Of a stretch of 64,000 bases of DNA, positions 24,139 to 31,644 are shown piece after piece (the first letter of the stretch is position 1; each line of letters opens with the position of its first letter). The DNA lies in the NCBI RefSeq assembly GCF_020694005.1, contig NZ_CP073013.1:1-64000 (forward strand). Reading direction: 5' to 3'. The stretch comes from Marinomonas profundi (GTDB lineage Bacteria; Pseudomonadota; Gammaproteobacteria; Pseudomonadales; Marinomonadaceae). The notes beneath the pieces were generated by a model. The model was not told the origin of the DNA and searched no databases. It worked only from the letters and a program-made list of their open reading frames with translations. Both the position numbers and the translations under genes were made by a program.

Positions 24139-24882
24139 ATGATCATTCAACGCCACGATGAAGATATTAACACGCCAACCGGCACCATGCGCTGCACCGT
24201 TTATCGCCCTCAAGCAGCAGGACGCTTTCCTTGTATTTTCTTTTATTCTGAAATTTTCCAACAAACCGCGCCGATTGCTCGTTCTGCTGCCATCATGGCG
24301 GGTCACGGATTAGTGGTTATCGTGCCAGAAGTGTTTCACGAACTTAACCCAATCGGCACCGTATTGGGTTACGACGATGAAGGCAAAGACAAGGGCAACG
24401 CAGACAAATTCACTAAAACCCTAGAAGCTCACGACAGCGACACGGTGGCCATGCTGGAATATTTCGAACAGCAGGACTATTGCACCGGTCAATTTGGCAC
24501 CATGGGCGTGTGCTTGGGTGGGCATTTGGCGTATCGTGCGGCACTGAACCCTCGCATCCAAGCGGCTTTTTGCTTGTACGCAACGGACATTCATTCAAAT
24601 ACCATTCCTTGTGACGAAGGCAATGATTCCTTCACTCGCACCAAAGAGATTCAAGGGGAATTAACCATGGTATGGGGCAAACAAGACCCGCATGTTTCTA
24701 CAGAAGGACGTCAGAAGATTTATCAACAATTGATCGATACTGACCGCTTATTCACTTGGCATGAATTCAACGGCCAGCATGCTTTTATGCGTGATGAAGG
24801 CGACCGTTACGACCCTGCCCTTGCCTTGGAATGTTACAACAAGGCGGTAGCGTTGTTTCAACGCACCTTGCACAAGGCATAA
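24139..24882 (+). CDS. Dienelactone hydrolase family protein
   Basis: A 247-residue alpha/beta hydrolase. The cysteine nucleophile lies in GVCLGGHLAY (about residues 121-130), as in dienelactone hydrolase. The catalytic aspartate is probably in GKQDPHVS and the histidine in NGQHAFMR. A GAGGA ribosome site precedes the ATG. It stands alone, divergent from the glycosyltransferase, so the substrate cannot be deduced from context. Confidence 0.82.
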   Translation: MIIQRHDEDINTPTGTMRCTVYRPQAAGRFPCIFFYSEIFQQTAPIARSAAIMAGHGLVVIVPEVFHELNPIGTVLGYDDEGKDKGNADKFTKTLEAHDSDTVAMLEYFEQQDYCTGQFGTMGVCLGGHLAYRAALNPRIQAAFCLYATDIHSNTIPCDEGNDSFTRTKEIQGELTMVWGKQDPHVSTEGRQKIYQQLIDTDRLFTWHEFNGQHAFMRDEGDRYDPALALECYNKAVALFQRTLHKA

Positions 24883-24915
24883 CACAGCAAATTGCACACT
24901 GTGTCGAAGGGGAGC

Positions 24916-25470
24916 TTATTGCTCGCCTCGCCACATTGGCGTCATAAGGCACTCGCCTAGTTCACCAGAAATCCACATATCGTTGTCTTGAATGGTCACG
25001 TTTAATTGCATCGAACGGGTGCAAATTTTCGCCAACGCTTCAACTTGAGCCTCAGGAAAACGCAAGACACGCATGTTATCAAAGCGGCTGTTTTTGCCTT
25101 TGTTTTGTTCCCACCAAATATCAGATTTATCGTTGTAGTTAACGACAACCACCTGTTGAGCACGACCACAAGCTTTGCGTAAACGCTTTTCATCAGGTTG
25201 CCCCAATTCTACCCACAGCAGTATTTCGTCTGAGTAGTTTTTCTGCCAAAGATCTGGCTCATCTTCGGTACTAATGCCTTTGGTGAAACTAAGTTGCTCA
25301 CCACCCTCTTTTTCATCCGCCAATAAAGCAAACGCCGCCAACCTCACCATCATGCGCTCTTCGGTTTCAGAAGGGTGTAATGCCAAGGTTAATTCGTAAC
25401 TTTGGTAATGATTTCGATCCATATCAGATACTTGAACGGATGCTTTATACACTGTTGCTTTCGTCGCCAT
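24916..25470 (-). CDS. yaeQ: YaeQ family protein
   Basis: 184 residues, matching the usual YaeQ length of about 180. Family stretches are visible at the N-terminus (YKASVQVSDMDRNHYQSYEL), the centre (WVELGQPDEKRLRKAC) and the C-terminus. YaeQ has a PD-(D/E)XK-like nuclease fold. It was once proposed to compensate for RfaH loss, a claim not considered settled. I start it at 25470 (MATKATV), where homology begins, in place of the longer upstream frame. Confidence 0.85.
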   Translation of the reverse strand: MATKATVYKASVQVSDMDRNHYQSYELTLALHPSETEERMMVRLAAFALLADEKEGGEQLSFTKGISTEDEPDLWQKNYSDEILLWVELGQPDEKRLRKACGRAQQVVVVNYNDKSDIWWEQNKGKNSRFDNMRVLRFPEAQVEALAKICTRSMQLNVTIQDNDMWISGELGECLMTPMWRGEQ

Positions 25471-25660
25471 GAGCTCACTTACTAAATTATTAACTACAAA
25501 AAAGAGAAGAGGAAAATCGCGACGAATTGTACAGCAAAAAACACTCACATTACTGCGGTAAAATGAGTGTTTTTTGTAGACTGAGGCATTAAAACCGATT
25601 TTCAAAAAAAATGGTTATTTCAATATTAGTAAGAATTGTGAATAAGATTTATAATTCTTA

Positions 25661-25858
25661 CTACACTTCATGATCCTTCAACAATTCACTTTCAGTCACC
25701 TGTCCGTTGGTTGCTTTTGAGATACGCCGAATGTATTTCGCGGGAGAGCGTTTATGGACACGCAACCAATTCCACACATGGGCTTGCTTCACCCCCAAGA
25801 TGTTAGCGAGTGCAGTTTGACCTCCTATAATTTCGACTGCTTTTGCAATGGCTGACAT
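25661..25858 (-). CDS. Cro/YdaS-type DNA-binding protein
   Basis: A 65-residue helix-turn-helix protein (GGQTALANILGVKQAHVWNW, about residues 12-31) of the YdaS/Cro group that normally sits opposite a phage repressor. It has a strong ribosome site (AGGAGG). It diverges from the S24 repressor gene across an 84-base control region, the classical arrangement of a lambdoid switch. No other phage genes are present. Confidence 0.75.
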   Translation of the reverse strand: MSAIAKAVEIIGGQTALANILGVKQAHVWNWLRVHKRSPAKYIRRISKATNGQVTESELLKDHEV

Positions 25859-25879
25859 GTTACCTCCTTAACAACCTTT

Positions 25880-25943
25880 ACTGTATCTAATGACAGTTTT
25901 TATTGCTTGTCAAATACAGATAAAGTTGTAATCATTCTTTTCA
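25880..25943. promoter_or_regulatory. Divergent operator/promoter region of the Cro/CI pair
   Basis: ACTGTATCTAATGACAGT (25880-25897) is a dyad with ACTGT/ACAGT ends. A related half-site pattern TTGTCAAATACAG lies at 25907-25919. The minus strand has a consensus TTGACA -35 (25908-25913) reading into cro. The plus strand has TTGTCA at nearly the same place, reading into the repressor. Back-to-back promoters with shared operators fit mutual repression. Confidence 0.55.
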
Positions 25944-26584
25944 TGAATATTGCCGATCGCGTCAAACAAAAAAGACTCAAACTAGGACTGACTCAAGCTG
26001 AATTAGCAAGACGTGTCGGCATTACACAACAATCTCTGCAAAAAATTGAAGATGGCAGAACTCAAAATCCGCGCAAACTATTAAACTTGTCCAAGGAACT
26101 CCATTGCTCCGCTGAATGGTTACAACTAGGAACCCAAGATGAGGTTAGGGAAAGCGCATCCCTTTATCACAACACAAATGAAACACTGATTACTCATCTT
26201 CGTCCTGTAATATCCAGCTCACAAGCCGCGGTATGGCCTTTTGATAAACAACAAGAAGATCAACCAACGCAATGGTTAGAGACACCCGCGAATACCTCAG
26301 AAAGTGCTTTTTGGTTGAAAGTTATTGGCGATAGCATGACATCAACATCAGGACTTAGCGTCCCTGAGGGTTACTTTATCCTTGTGGAACCGGATGTCAA
26401 ACCTAAAAATGAAGACTTGGTCGTTGCAAAAGTCACAGAAAACCATGATGTAACGTTTAAAAAGCTGATCATGGATGCTGGGCAAATCTATTTAAAGCCA
26501 CTTAACCCAAACTATCGCCCCATTGAAATCGCGTCGACCACCACCATTATTGGCACCGTCAAGCAAGCCCGCGCCTTATTTTAA
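25943..26584 (+). CDS. CI/LexA-like repressor with S24 autoprotease domain
   Basis: 213 residues. The N-terminal HTH_3 domain (LTQAELARRVGITQQSLQKI, about 16-35) is followed by a linker and an S24 peptidase domain with nucleophile S131 in IGDSMTST and the partner lysine near K173 in VTFKKL. A candidate cleavage site AA lies at 95-96. Such repressors self-cleave on RecA activation, so the locus may respond to DNA damage. The start at 25943 begins at the HTH; the upstream frame to 25907 runs through the promoter and is rejected. Confidence 0.82.
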   Translation: MNIADRVKQKRLKLGLTQAELARRVGITQQSLQKIEDGRTQNPRKLLNLSKELHCSAEWLQLGTQDEVRESASLYHNTNETLITHLRPVISSSQAAVWPFDKQQEDQPTQWLETPANTSESAFWLKVIGDSMTSTSGLSVPEGYFILVEPDVKPKNEDLVVAKVTENHDVTFKKLIMDAGQIYLKPLNPNYRPIEIASTTTIIGTVKQARALF

Positions 26585-26778
26585 CCATCCTAACCACCTC
26601 TGAAAACCTCTATTAATGCTCACTCGACACTGCATAAAAGGCATCAACCTCGGGGATAAAATGAAAGTAGCCCTATTAAGCATTAACGAGCGTGTTTTTT
26701 AAACTATCTGCACACGTCTAGTCGTGTACTGGCGTCAATGTGGTAAGATGCAGTTTTTTATTACATTGGGCCAAATTT

Positions 26779-27147
26779 ATGTCAAATACTCCCTCCTCTC
26801 AGGACACGTTTTACCGTCATACCAGCAGCGAACGAGACGATTTGATGCTAAAACACCTCAAGAAAGGAGAATCCATCTGGACGCTTGCAGACACCGAGGG
26901 CTGTTTAATCATCGATCTTGGCAGTGATAAAGTATTACCCATTTGGCCATCAGAAGCCCTAGCCACCGCGTGGGCTGAAAAAGATTACCCAGAATTTACC
27001 AGCCTAGAGATTCATGCCGCAGATTGGGCTGAAAAATGGCTACCTGGCATGCAAAATGACGGCTTTTCTGTTGGCGTCGCGCCGAACCTTGCTGGTGAAT
27101 GCATCGTTTCTTCTGCAGAAGAGCATGCCGCTGACTTACAGCGCTAA
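26779..27147 (+). CDS. DUF2750 domain protein
   Basis: A 122-residue soluble protein. It contains the DUF2750 features: LMLKHLKKGESIWTLADTEG near residue 22 and VLPIWPSEALATAWA near 52, followed by tryptophan-rich WAEKWLPGM. No catalytic motif is apparent. The ATG at 26779 is chosen because the homologous region begins shortly after; longer upstream frames lack support. It is isolated, with no operon partner. Confidence 0.75.
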   Translation: MSNTPSSQDTFYRHTSSERDDLMLKHLKKGESIWTLADTEGCLIIDLGSDKVLPIWPSEALATAWAEKDYPEFTSLEIHAADWAEKWLPGMQNDGFSVGVAPNLAGECIVSSAEEHAADLQR

Positions 27148-27178
27148 TATAACGGTTAGATAAAACACGCTAAGCGCT

Positions 27179-27682
27179 GTGAATTTTCAATTAGAAAACC
27201 CTCGATTAACGAGCCACCAAAATAAACGTACACAGTTCGCTGTGTGTGTTTGCTTGTTCGCGGTTTTGCTTATTTATTTTGGTCCGCTGTTCTCACAAAT
27301 AAGCAACGCACTGTCGCCCCAAACGACTACGACACGCATGTCGATACAAAGCCTGTCCGCTCACACCATGAACACGCAAACCATGGACATGACTGGGCAC
27401 AACCATGCCAAAATGCTTGCCAAGCAGACAAGCAACACGCCAGTGGCCATCGAGCATTCTCATACTGGCCATCACGCCCAAGGCGAAAGCACCAACCTGT
27501 TAGAAGCCTGCGGTTATTGCTCACTCCTGTTCCATTTAAACTGGATTGACGCCAAAACCTTCGACCTTATTCCACTAATACAAAGCCACTATCCGAACCG
27601 GATAATCGCCCAAATTTCGCACAAACACCCTGTGCGCTTCAGCCCTATCCTTCCCAGAGCGCCACCCGCTACCTCGGTCTAA
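27179..27682 (+). CDS. DUF2946-like membrane-anchored histidine-rich protein
   Basis: About 167 residues with one N-terminal membrane segment (CVCLFAVLLIYFGPLF). The exported part is rich in histidine and methionine (HTMNTQTMDMTGHNH, HSHTGHH), and the pair CGYCSLLFH gives a CxxC-histidine centre. DUF2946 proteins often accompany copper or iron uptake genes. The start is uncertain: the GTG at 27179 has no good ribosome site. It precedes the PepSY membrane protein gene by about 140 bases on the same strand, and both are histidine-rich, so a joint role in metal handling is likely. Confidence 0.65.
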   Translation: MNFQLENPRLTSHQNKRTQFAVCVCLFAVLLIYFGPLFSQISNALSPQTTTTRMSIQSLSAHTMNTQTMDMTGHNHAKMLAKQTSNTPVAIEHSHTGHHAQGESTNLLEACGYCSLLFHLNWIDAKTFDLIPLIQSHYPNRIIAQISHKHPVRFSPILPRAPPATSV

Positions 27683-27823
27683 TTCCGATTTAAAATAACA
27701 CCGCCATCGATTCTGATTCCTAACAGAACCGGTATTTTGATGCGTGTTTTTCATAATGATAGAAAAGTGAGTTTTTCACTCAAAGGCGCGGCTTTGCCCT
27801 TTTTTATAAAACGAGAATCCAAC

Positions 27824-29251
27824 ATGTCGACAACATCCCATAACAAGCCCCAACCTTCTTCCAATGCCCTGCTGCTGCTCATTACACGACTGCATTTTTA
27901 CATCGGCCTTTTCATTGGGCCCTTTATCTTTATCGCCGCCCTGACCGGCACGCTTTACGTCATTTCTCCGCAGATCGAAAATGCGATTTACAAAGAGGTG
28001 TTGACCACACAAAGTGTGGGCGACAATCAACCACTTGCCCGACAAATTGCAGCAGCCAAATCCCACTTAACAAGCGATTTAAGCCTGTTCGCCGTGCGTC
28101 CAGCACCAGAACAAGGCGATACAACGCGCATCATGTTCTTGGATTCAAGTGCCCAACATTCAGGTACTAGAGCCGTGTTTGTTGACCCAATAACCCTCGA
28201 GGTGAAGGGCAATTTACCCGTCTATGGCACCAGCGGCATACTGCCATTAAGAACCACCATAGACTTTATGCATCGCCAACTGCTCTTGGGGGAAGTCGGA
28301 CGCTATTACAGTGAACTGGCGGCTTCTTGGCTATGGATTGCGGCCTTGGGTGGGCTTTTCCTTTGGTACCAAGGCGGCAAGAAAAACACTGCAGAGTTTG
28401 CCGCCAAAACCGAACATTTACGCAAGCGTCGACGCCACTACCAAGTTGGTCTTTGCCTGTTTGTTGGCTTAATTTTTGTCTCCATTACAGGACTGACTTG
28501 GTCAAAATGGGCTGGCGACAACATTAGCACGCTGCGCAATAACATAGGCTGGGTTACGCCCTCCGTAAATCAAGACCTTAGCGCGAATACCCATGATACG
28601 ATGATGTCAGATGAACACGCCGATCATCCAAATCATTCAAGTCACTCAAGTCACTCAAGTCACTCAAGTCACTCAAGCCACCATGACATGGCCACCAAAA
28701 AGCAGCCCGTGGAAAAGTTTGAAAATATCGATCTGCTTTTTGATGGTGTTCTTAACGCCGCAAGGGAAGCAGGCATTGACGCCAATACGCTGGAAATAAG
28801 GCCCTCATTCACCAAGGACAAAGCATGGCGCGTCAGCGAAGTAGATCGCTCTTGGCCCACACAAGTCGATAGTGTCGCGGTGGACGCCAGCACCATGACC
28901 GTCACCAGTCGCGCTGACTTTGCCACTTTTCCGCTTGTTGCCAAGCTGATTCGCTGGGGAATCGATGCTCACATGGGGGTTTTGTTTGGTGTCGCCAACC
29001 AAATCATTCTCGCCATCTTTGGCGTGTCTTTGTGCTTGATGATCATTTGGGGCTATAAAATGTGGTGGATACGTCGTCCACAAGCAGGCTCCACCTCGAA
29101 ACCCTTACTGCAAGCATGGGGCAAACTATCCTTCTCGCAAAAAATACTGACACTGTTAATCACCATCGCATTGAGCATCAGCATGCCCGTAATGGGGGTG
29201 AGCTTGCTGGTCTTTTTGCTCATTGACCTTTATCGCTGGAAACGCCACTAG
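27824..29251 (+). CDS. PepSY-associated TM-helix membrane protein with a His-Ser repeat
   Basis: About 475 residues with four main membrane helices, the layout of PepSY_TM proteins (PiuB-like): helix 1 near residue 24 (LHFYIGLFIGPFIFIAALTG), a pair near 165-225, and the last pair near 390-470. Such proteins act in siderophore-iron or metal reduction at the inner membrane. The periplasmic loop holds an SSH repeat array (about residues 271-286) with many more histidines around it, a plausible metal-binding arm. The ATG at 27824 is used; upstream in-frame sequence to 27737 has no membrane or ribosome-site logic. Confidence 0.75.
   Translation: MSTTSHNKPQPSSNALLLLITRLHFYIGLFIGPFIFIAALTGTLYVISPQIENAIYKEVLTTQSVGDNQPLARQIAAAKSHLTSDLSLFAVRPAPEQGDTTRIMFLDSSAQHSGTRAVFVDPITLEVKGNLPVYGTSGILPLRTTIDFMHRQLLLGEVGRYYSELAASWLWIAALGGLFLWYQGGKKNTAEFAAKTEHLRKRRRHYQVGLCLFVGLIFVSITGLTWSKWAGDNISTLRNNIGWVTPSVNQDLSANTHDTMMSDEHADHPNHSSHSSHSSHSSHSSHHDMATKKQPVEKFENIDLLFDGVLNAAREAGIDANTLEIRPSFTKDKAWRVSEVDRSWPTQVDSVAVDASTMTVTSRADFATFPLVAKLIRWGIDAHMGVLFGVANQIILAIFGVSLCLMIIWGYKMWWIRRPQAGSTSKPLLQAWGKLSFSQKILTLLITIALSISMPVMGVSLLVFLLIDLYRWKRH
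28637..28681 (+). repeat. 9-bp coding tandem repeat (Ser-Ser-His units)
   Basis: Four perfect copies of TCAAGTCAC (28637-28672) and a fifth with one mismatch encode repeated Ser-Ser-His. The repeat is in frame, so unit gain or loss would change the number of histidines without breaking the gene. Confidence 0.9.
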
Positions 29252-29268
29252 GCTAATAACCAAGAGCG

Positions 29269-29296
29269 CTATAACAAACACACTATAACAAATACC
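29269..29296 (+). repeat. Two 14-bp tandem copies after the PepSY gene
   Basis: CTATAACAAACACA (29269-29282) is followed by CTATAACAAATACC (29283-29296). The region then contains separated arms CGTCTCA and TGAGACG (about 29299-29343) without a T-run. Confidence 0.6.
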
Positions 29297-29427
29297 AACG
29301 TCTCACTGAGCTCAAAAAAAGCGTTACGAACTCAATGAGACGGCTGGCTTTCACTGGCCTCTTGGCGCGTTATCAGTACAATACCTGCTCTTAATTAATC
29401 ATCATGTATCTTACGCAGTTGTATTTT

Positions 29428-30402
29428 ATGGACACACAGTCACTAGCAACACTGACCGAACAGGTTTTATTCAAGCTCGCCCAACCCCCTCAAGGTGCTC
29501 AACGCCTATTTCATGGACGCGGCCGCTGCTTTCCCGGTTTAGAACAGATCACGGTTGATTGGCTGGAAGGCCAGATATTGGTGTCTCTTTTTAAAGAGCC
29601 CACTTCCGACGAATTAGATAAATTACATAATGAACTTATCAATTGGACGAATGAAACGGAATGGCATGACAGCAAAGCCCGCTCCCTGTTGCTACAACAT
29701 AGAAGCCGTGACAAAAGCCCGACAGAGTGCCTTTGGGGTGACTATCAAGAACAGCAGATTGTGAACGAAGAAGGCCTGCTTTTTCAGCTGGACTTAGGGA
29801 AAAACCAAAACTCAGGTCTTTTCTTAGACATGCGATACGGCCGACGCTGGGTAAAGGAAAACAGTCAAAACAAACGCGTACTCAACTTGTTTGCCTATAC
29901 TTGCGGCTTTTCACTGGCGGCCGTGGCCGGTGGCGCGGATTTTGTCGTTAACCTAGACATGGCAAAAGCCGTCCTGAGCCGAGGCAGGGAAAACCACCGC
30001 CTCAACCAACATGATTTGCATAACGTGAAATTTTTCGCTCATGATATTTTTAAGTCATGGGGAAAAATCAAAAAGTACGGCGAATATGATCTTATTATCA
30101 TAGATCCACCCACATTCCAGCGTGGCAGCTTTGCTTTAACCAAAGATTATCAAAAAATATTACGACGCTTACCCGAGCTCTTAACCGAAAACGGCCAAGT
30201 GCTCGCCTGCGTTAACGACCCAACCGTGCCAGCACAGTTTCTCATTGACGGCATGCGTGAAGAAGCACCAAGCTTAGCCTTTCAACATCGACTCGATAAT
30301 CCACCAGAGTTTATGGATATTGACATCGAAAGCGGCTTAAAAGCCCTTATCTTTAAAAAAATCACTGACCATAAAATCCATCAAGGAAGCCACAATGTCT
30401 AA
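29428..30402 (+). CDS. SAM-dependent methyltransferase, RlmI/RlmK-like
   Basis: About 324 residues. The C-terminal Rossmann methyltransferase domain has the SAM motif VLNLFAYTCGFSLAAV (about 153-168), the acidic VVNLDMAKAV after it, and the catalytic motif IIIDPPTFQRG near 228, typical of rRNA m5C and m7G methyltransferases of the RlmI/RlmK group. The N-terminal PUA domain of RlmI is missing, so the exact target cannot be named. The ATG at 29428 is preferred over one at 29404. The last 8 bases overlap the next, very short gene. Confidence 0.75.
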   Translation: MDTQSLATLTEQVLFKLAQPPQGAQRLFHGRGRCFPGLEQITVDWLEGQILVSLFKEPTSDELDKLHNELINWTNETEWHDSKARSLLLQHRSRDKSPTECLWGDYQEQQIVNEEGLLFQLDLGKNQNSGLFLDMRYGRRWVKENSQNKRVLNLFAYTCGFSLAAVAGGADFVVNLDMAKAVLSRGRENHRLNQHDLHNVKFFAHDIFKSWGKIKKYGEYDLIIIDPPTFQRGSFALTKDYQKILRRLPELLTENGQVLACVNDPTVPAQFLIDGMREEAPSLAFQHRLDNPPEFMDIDIESGLKALIFKKITDHKIHQGSHNV

Positions 30403-30565
30403 CACCACTGTTACCTTCGAATATGAAAAAGAAACCAAAAACAGCGTACGCTATCAAGAAGTCCCAGAAGAAGGAAAAGCCCCCATCATGGGGACTCTCT
30501 ATGTGCAAAAATGGTTCGCTGGCAACAGCAAAACGCTAAAAATCACCCTAGAAAAGCAAGACTAA
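30395..30565 (+). CDS. 56-residue protein overlapping the methyltransferase gene
   Basis: A small soluble protein beginning MSNTTVTFEYEKETKN and ending KTLKITLEKQD, with the centre PIMGTLYVQKWF. The alternating polar and hydrophobic pattern suggests a small beta-sheet protein. The ribosome site AAGGAAG lies within the end of the methyltransferase gene, and the ATG overlaps its stop region by 8 bases, so co-translation is likely. I have an impression of similar short proteins in other marine gammaproteobacteria but know no function. Confidence 0.7.
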   Translation: MSNTTVTFEYEKETKNSVRYQEVPEEGKAPIMGTLYVQKWFAGNSKTLKITLEKQD

Positions 30566-30636
30566 CGTAATCGCTCAGCAGACAACCACGGATACCTAGG
30601 CATGCTTGAGTCTGTTTACGCATTGGCTGCTAACCA

Positions 30637-31485
30637 TTAATAGTCGCCATTGCGCAAACGTAAAAAGCTAGCAAACCTAGGAATCCCACGCTGTGTGAAG
30701 CCATGGTATTTATAGGTGACCTGGTCACCTACTTGCGGAGGATGCAACCTTTCTTGGTCTGAAAAACCGCTGCCAATTTTAAAGCGAATGCCTGATGGCA
30801 TTTCCACCAAAATAGACCCCATCATGCCATCGTATTTGCCCGCGCCATTTAAGATAGCAATCACTTTGGCCTCCGCGTCCATATACGGCTTTAATTTTAG
30901 TAGGCTATCCGTTCGGCCACTTTCAAAGGTCGCCAATTTGCGGTGCAGCATTAACCCCTCTGCGCCGTTTTTCACATACATCTCCAGTTGCGATGACAAT
31001 GCCTGATTGTCCGCTACGGAAAATTGCGCTACTGGAAGTATGTGAGAAACATTCAAACCGTTAACAATACGGCTATAGCGTTGATATCGTTTTTCAAACG
31101 GCATCTCCTTTGCTTGGTCTGGCGCATCAAACACCATGTAATGGATTTTGCGCCACTCACTCTCTACAGGATCGTGTTTTCTCACAGCGGACATAATAAA
31201 AGCAAAATCATTGTGCTGAGACCAAAGCTCACCATCTAACCAAATAGGAGGAAGTGGGTCCGTAAACCAATCGGGGGCATAAATAGGATTACCTTGACGA
31301 GTAACAAGCTCATTTCCCGTCCAAATCGCGCGAATACCGTCGTATTTTTCGCTGATTAAATACTCATTAACCTGCACATCATCAGAAAACAAAGTGGCAA
31401 GCTGCACGGCTGGCTGATCTGGCTGAGGTAATGCAAACGCGGGGAAAAGCAAAAAACACACGACTAGACACTGTTTTAAAAACAT
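30637..31485 (-). CDS. ligE: Exported ATP-dependent DNA ligase (Lig E type)
   Basis: A 282-residue minimal DNA ligase with an N-terminal signal peptide (MFLKQCLVVCFLLFPAFA). The adenylated lysine is K47 in motif I, EKYDGIRA. Further nucleotidyltransferase motifs are RQGNPI (III region), WLDGELW, EGLMLH (IV) and LLKLKPY (V). An OB-fold domain follows to the C-terminus. Lig E proteins act outside the cytoplasm and have been linked to extracellular DNA, uptake or biofilm. It stands alone. Confidence 0.85.
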   Translation of the reverse strand: MFLKQCLVVCFLLFPAFALPQPDQPAVQLATLFSDDVQVNEYLISEKYDGIRAIWTGNELVTRQGNPIYAPDWFTDPLPPIWLDGELWSQHNDFAFIMSAVRKHDPVESEWRKIHYMVFDAPDQAKEMPFEKRYQRYSRIVNGLNVSHILPVAQFSVADNQALSSQLEMYVKNGAEGLMLHRKLATFESGRTDSLLKLKPYMDAEAKVIAILNGAGKYDGMMGSILVEMPSGIRFKIGSGFSDQERLHPPQVGDQVTYKYHGFTQRGIPRFASFLRLRNGDY

Positions 31486-31584
31486 AGTTCACTCCTTTGA
31501 TATTGAATACACCGTCCTTGATGTACCAACAAGTTAAAGCGTTTTAGAGTAAGAAGCAAATATCGCGGACATAATATTGTGAAC

Positions 31585-31620
31585 ATAAAAAAGCCCATAT
31601 TCATCACTCAATATGGGCTT
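31585..31620 (-). terminator. Terminator of htpG
   Basis: 11-base arms AAGCCCATATT (31591-31601) and AATATGGGCTT (31610-31620) with an 8-base loop. The A-rich plus-strand flank at 31587-31592 becomes a T-run on the minus strand. Confidence 0.85.
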
Positions 31621-31644
31621 AGGTTTGACTATTTTACGCGGTTA

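Noticed and set aside
25661..26584. Prophage
   Set aside because: Only the repressor/Cro pair is present; no integrase, replication, structural or lysis genes and no attachment repeats were seen.
26585..26778. Promoter or small RNA between the S24 repressor and DUF2750 genes
   Set aside because: No hairpin, palindrome or promoter pair convincing enough to report was found in these 194 bases.
28637..28681. CRISPR-like short repeat array
   Set aside because: The 9-bp units are contiguous without spacers and lie in frame inside a membrane-protein gene.
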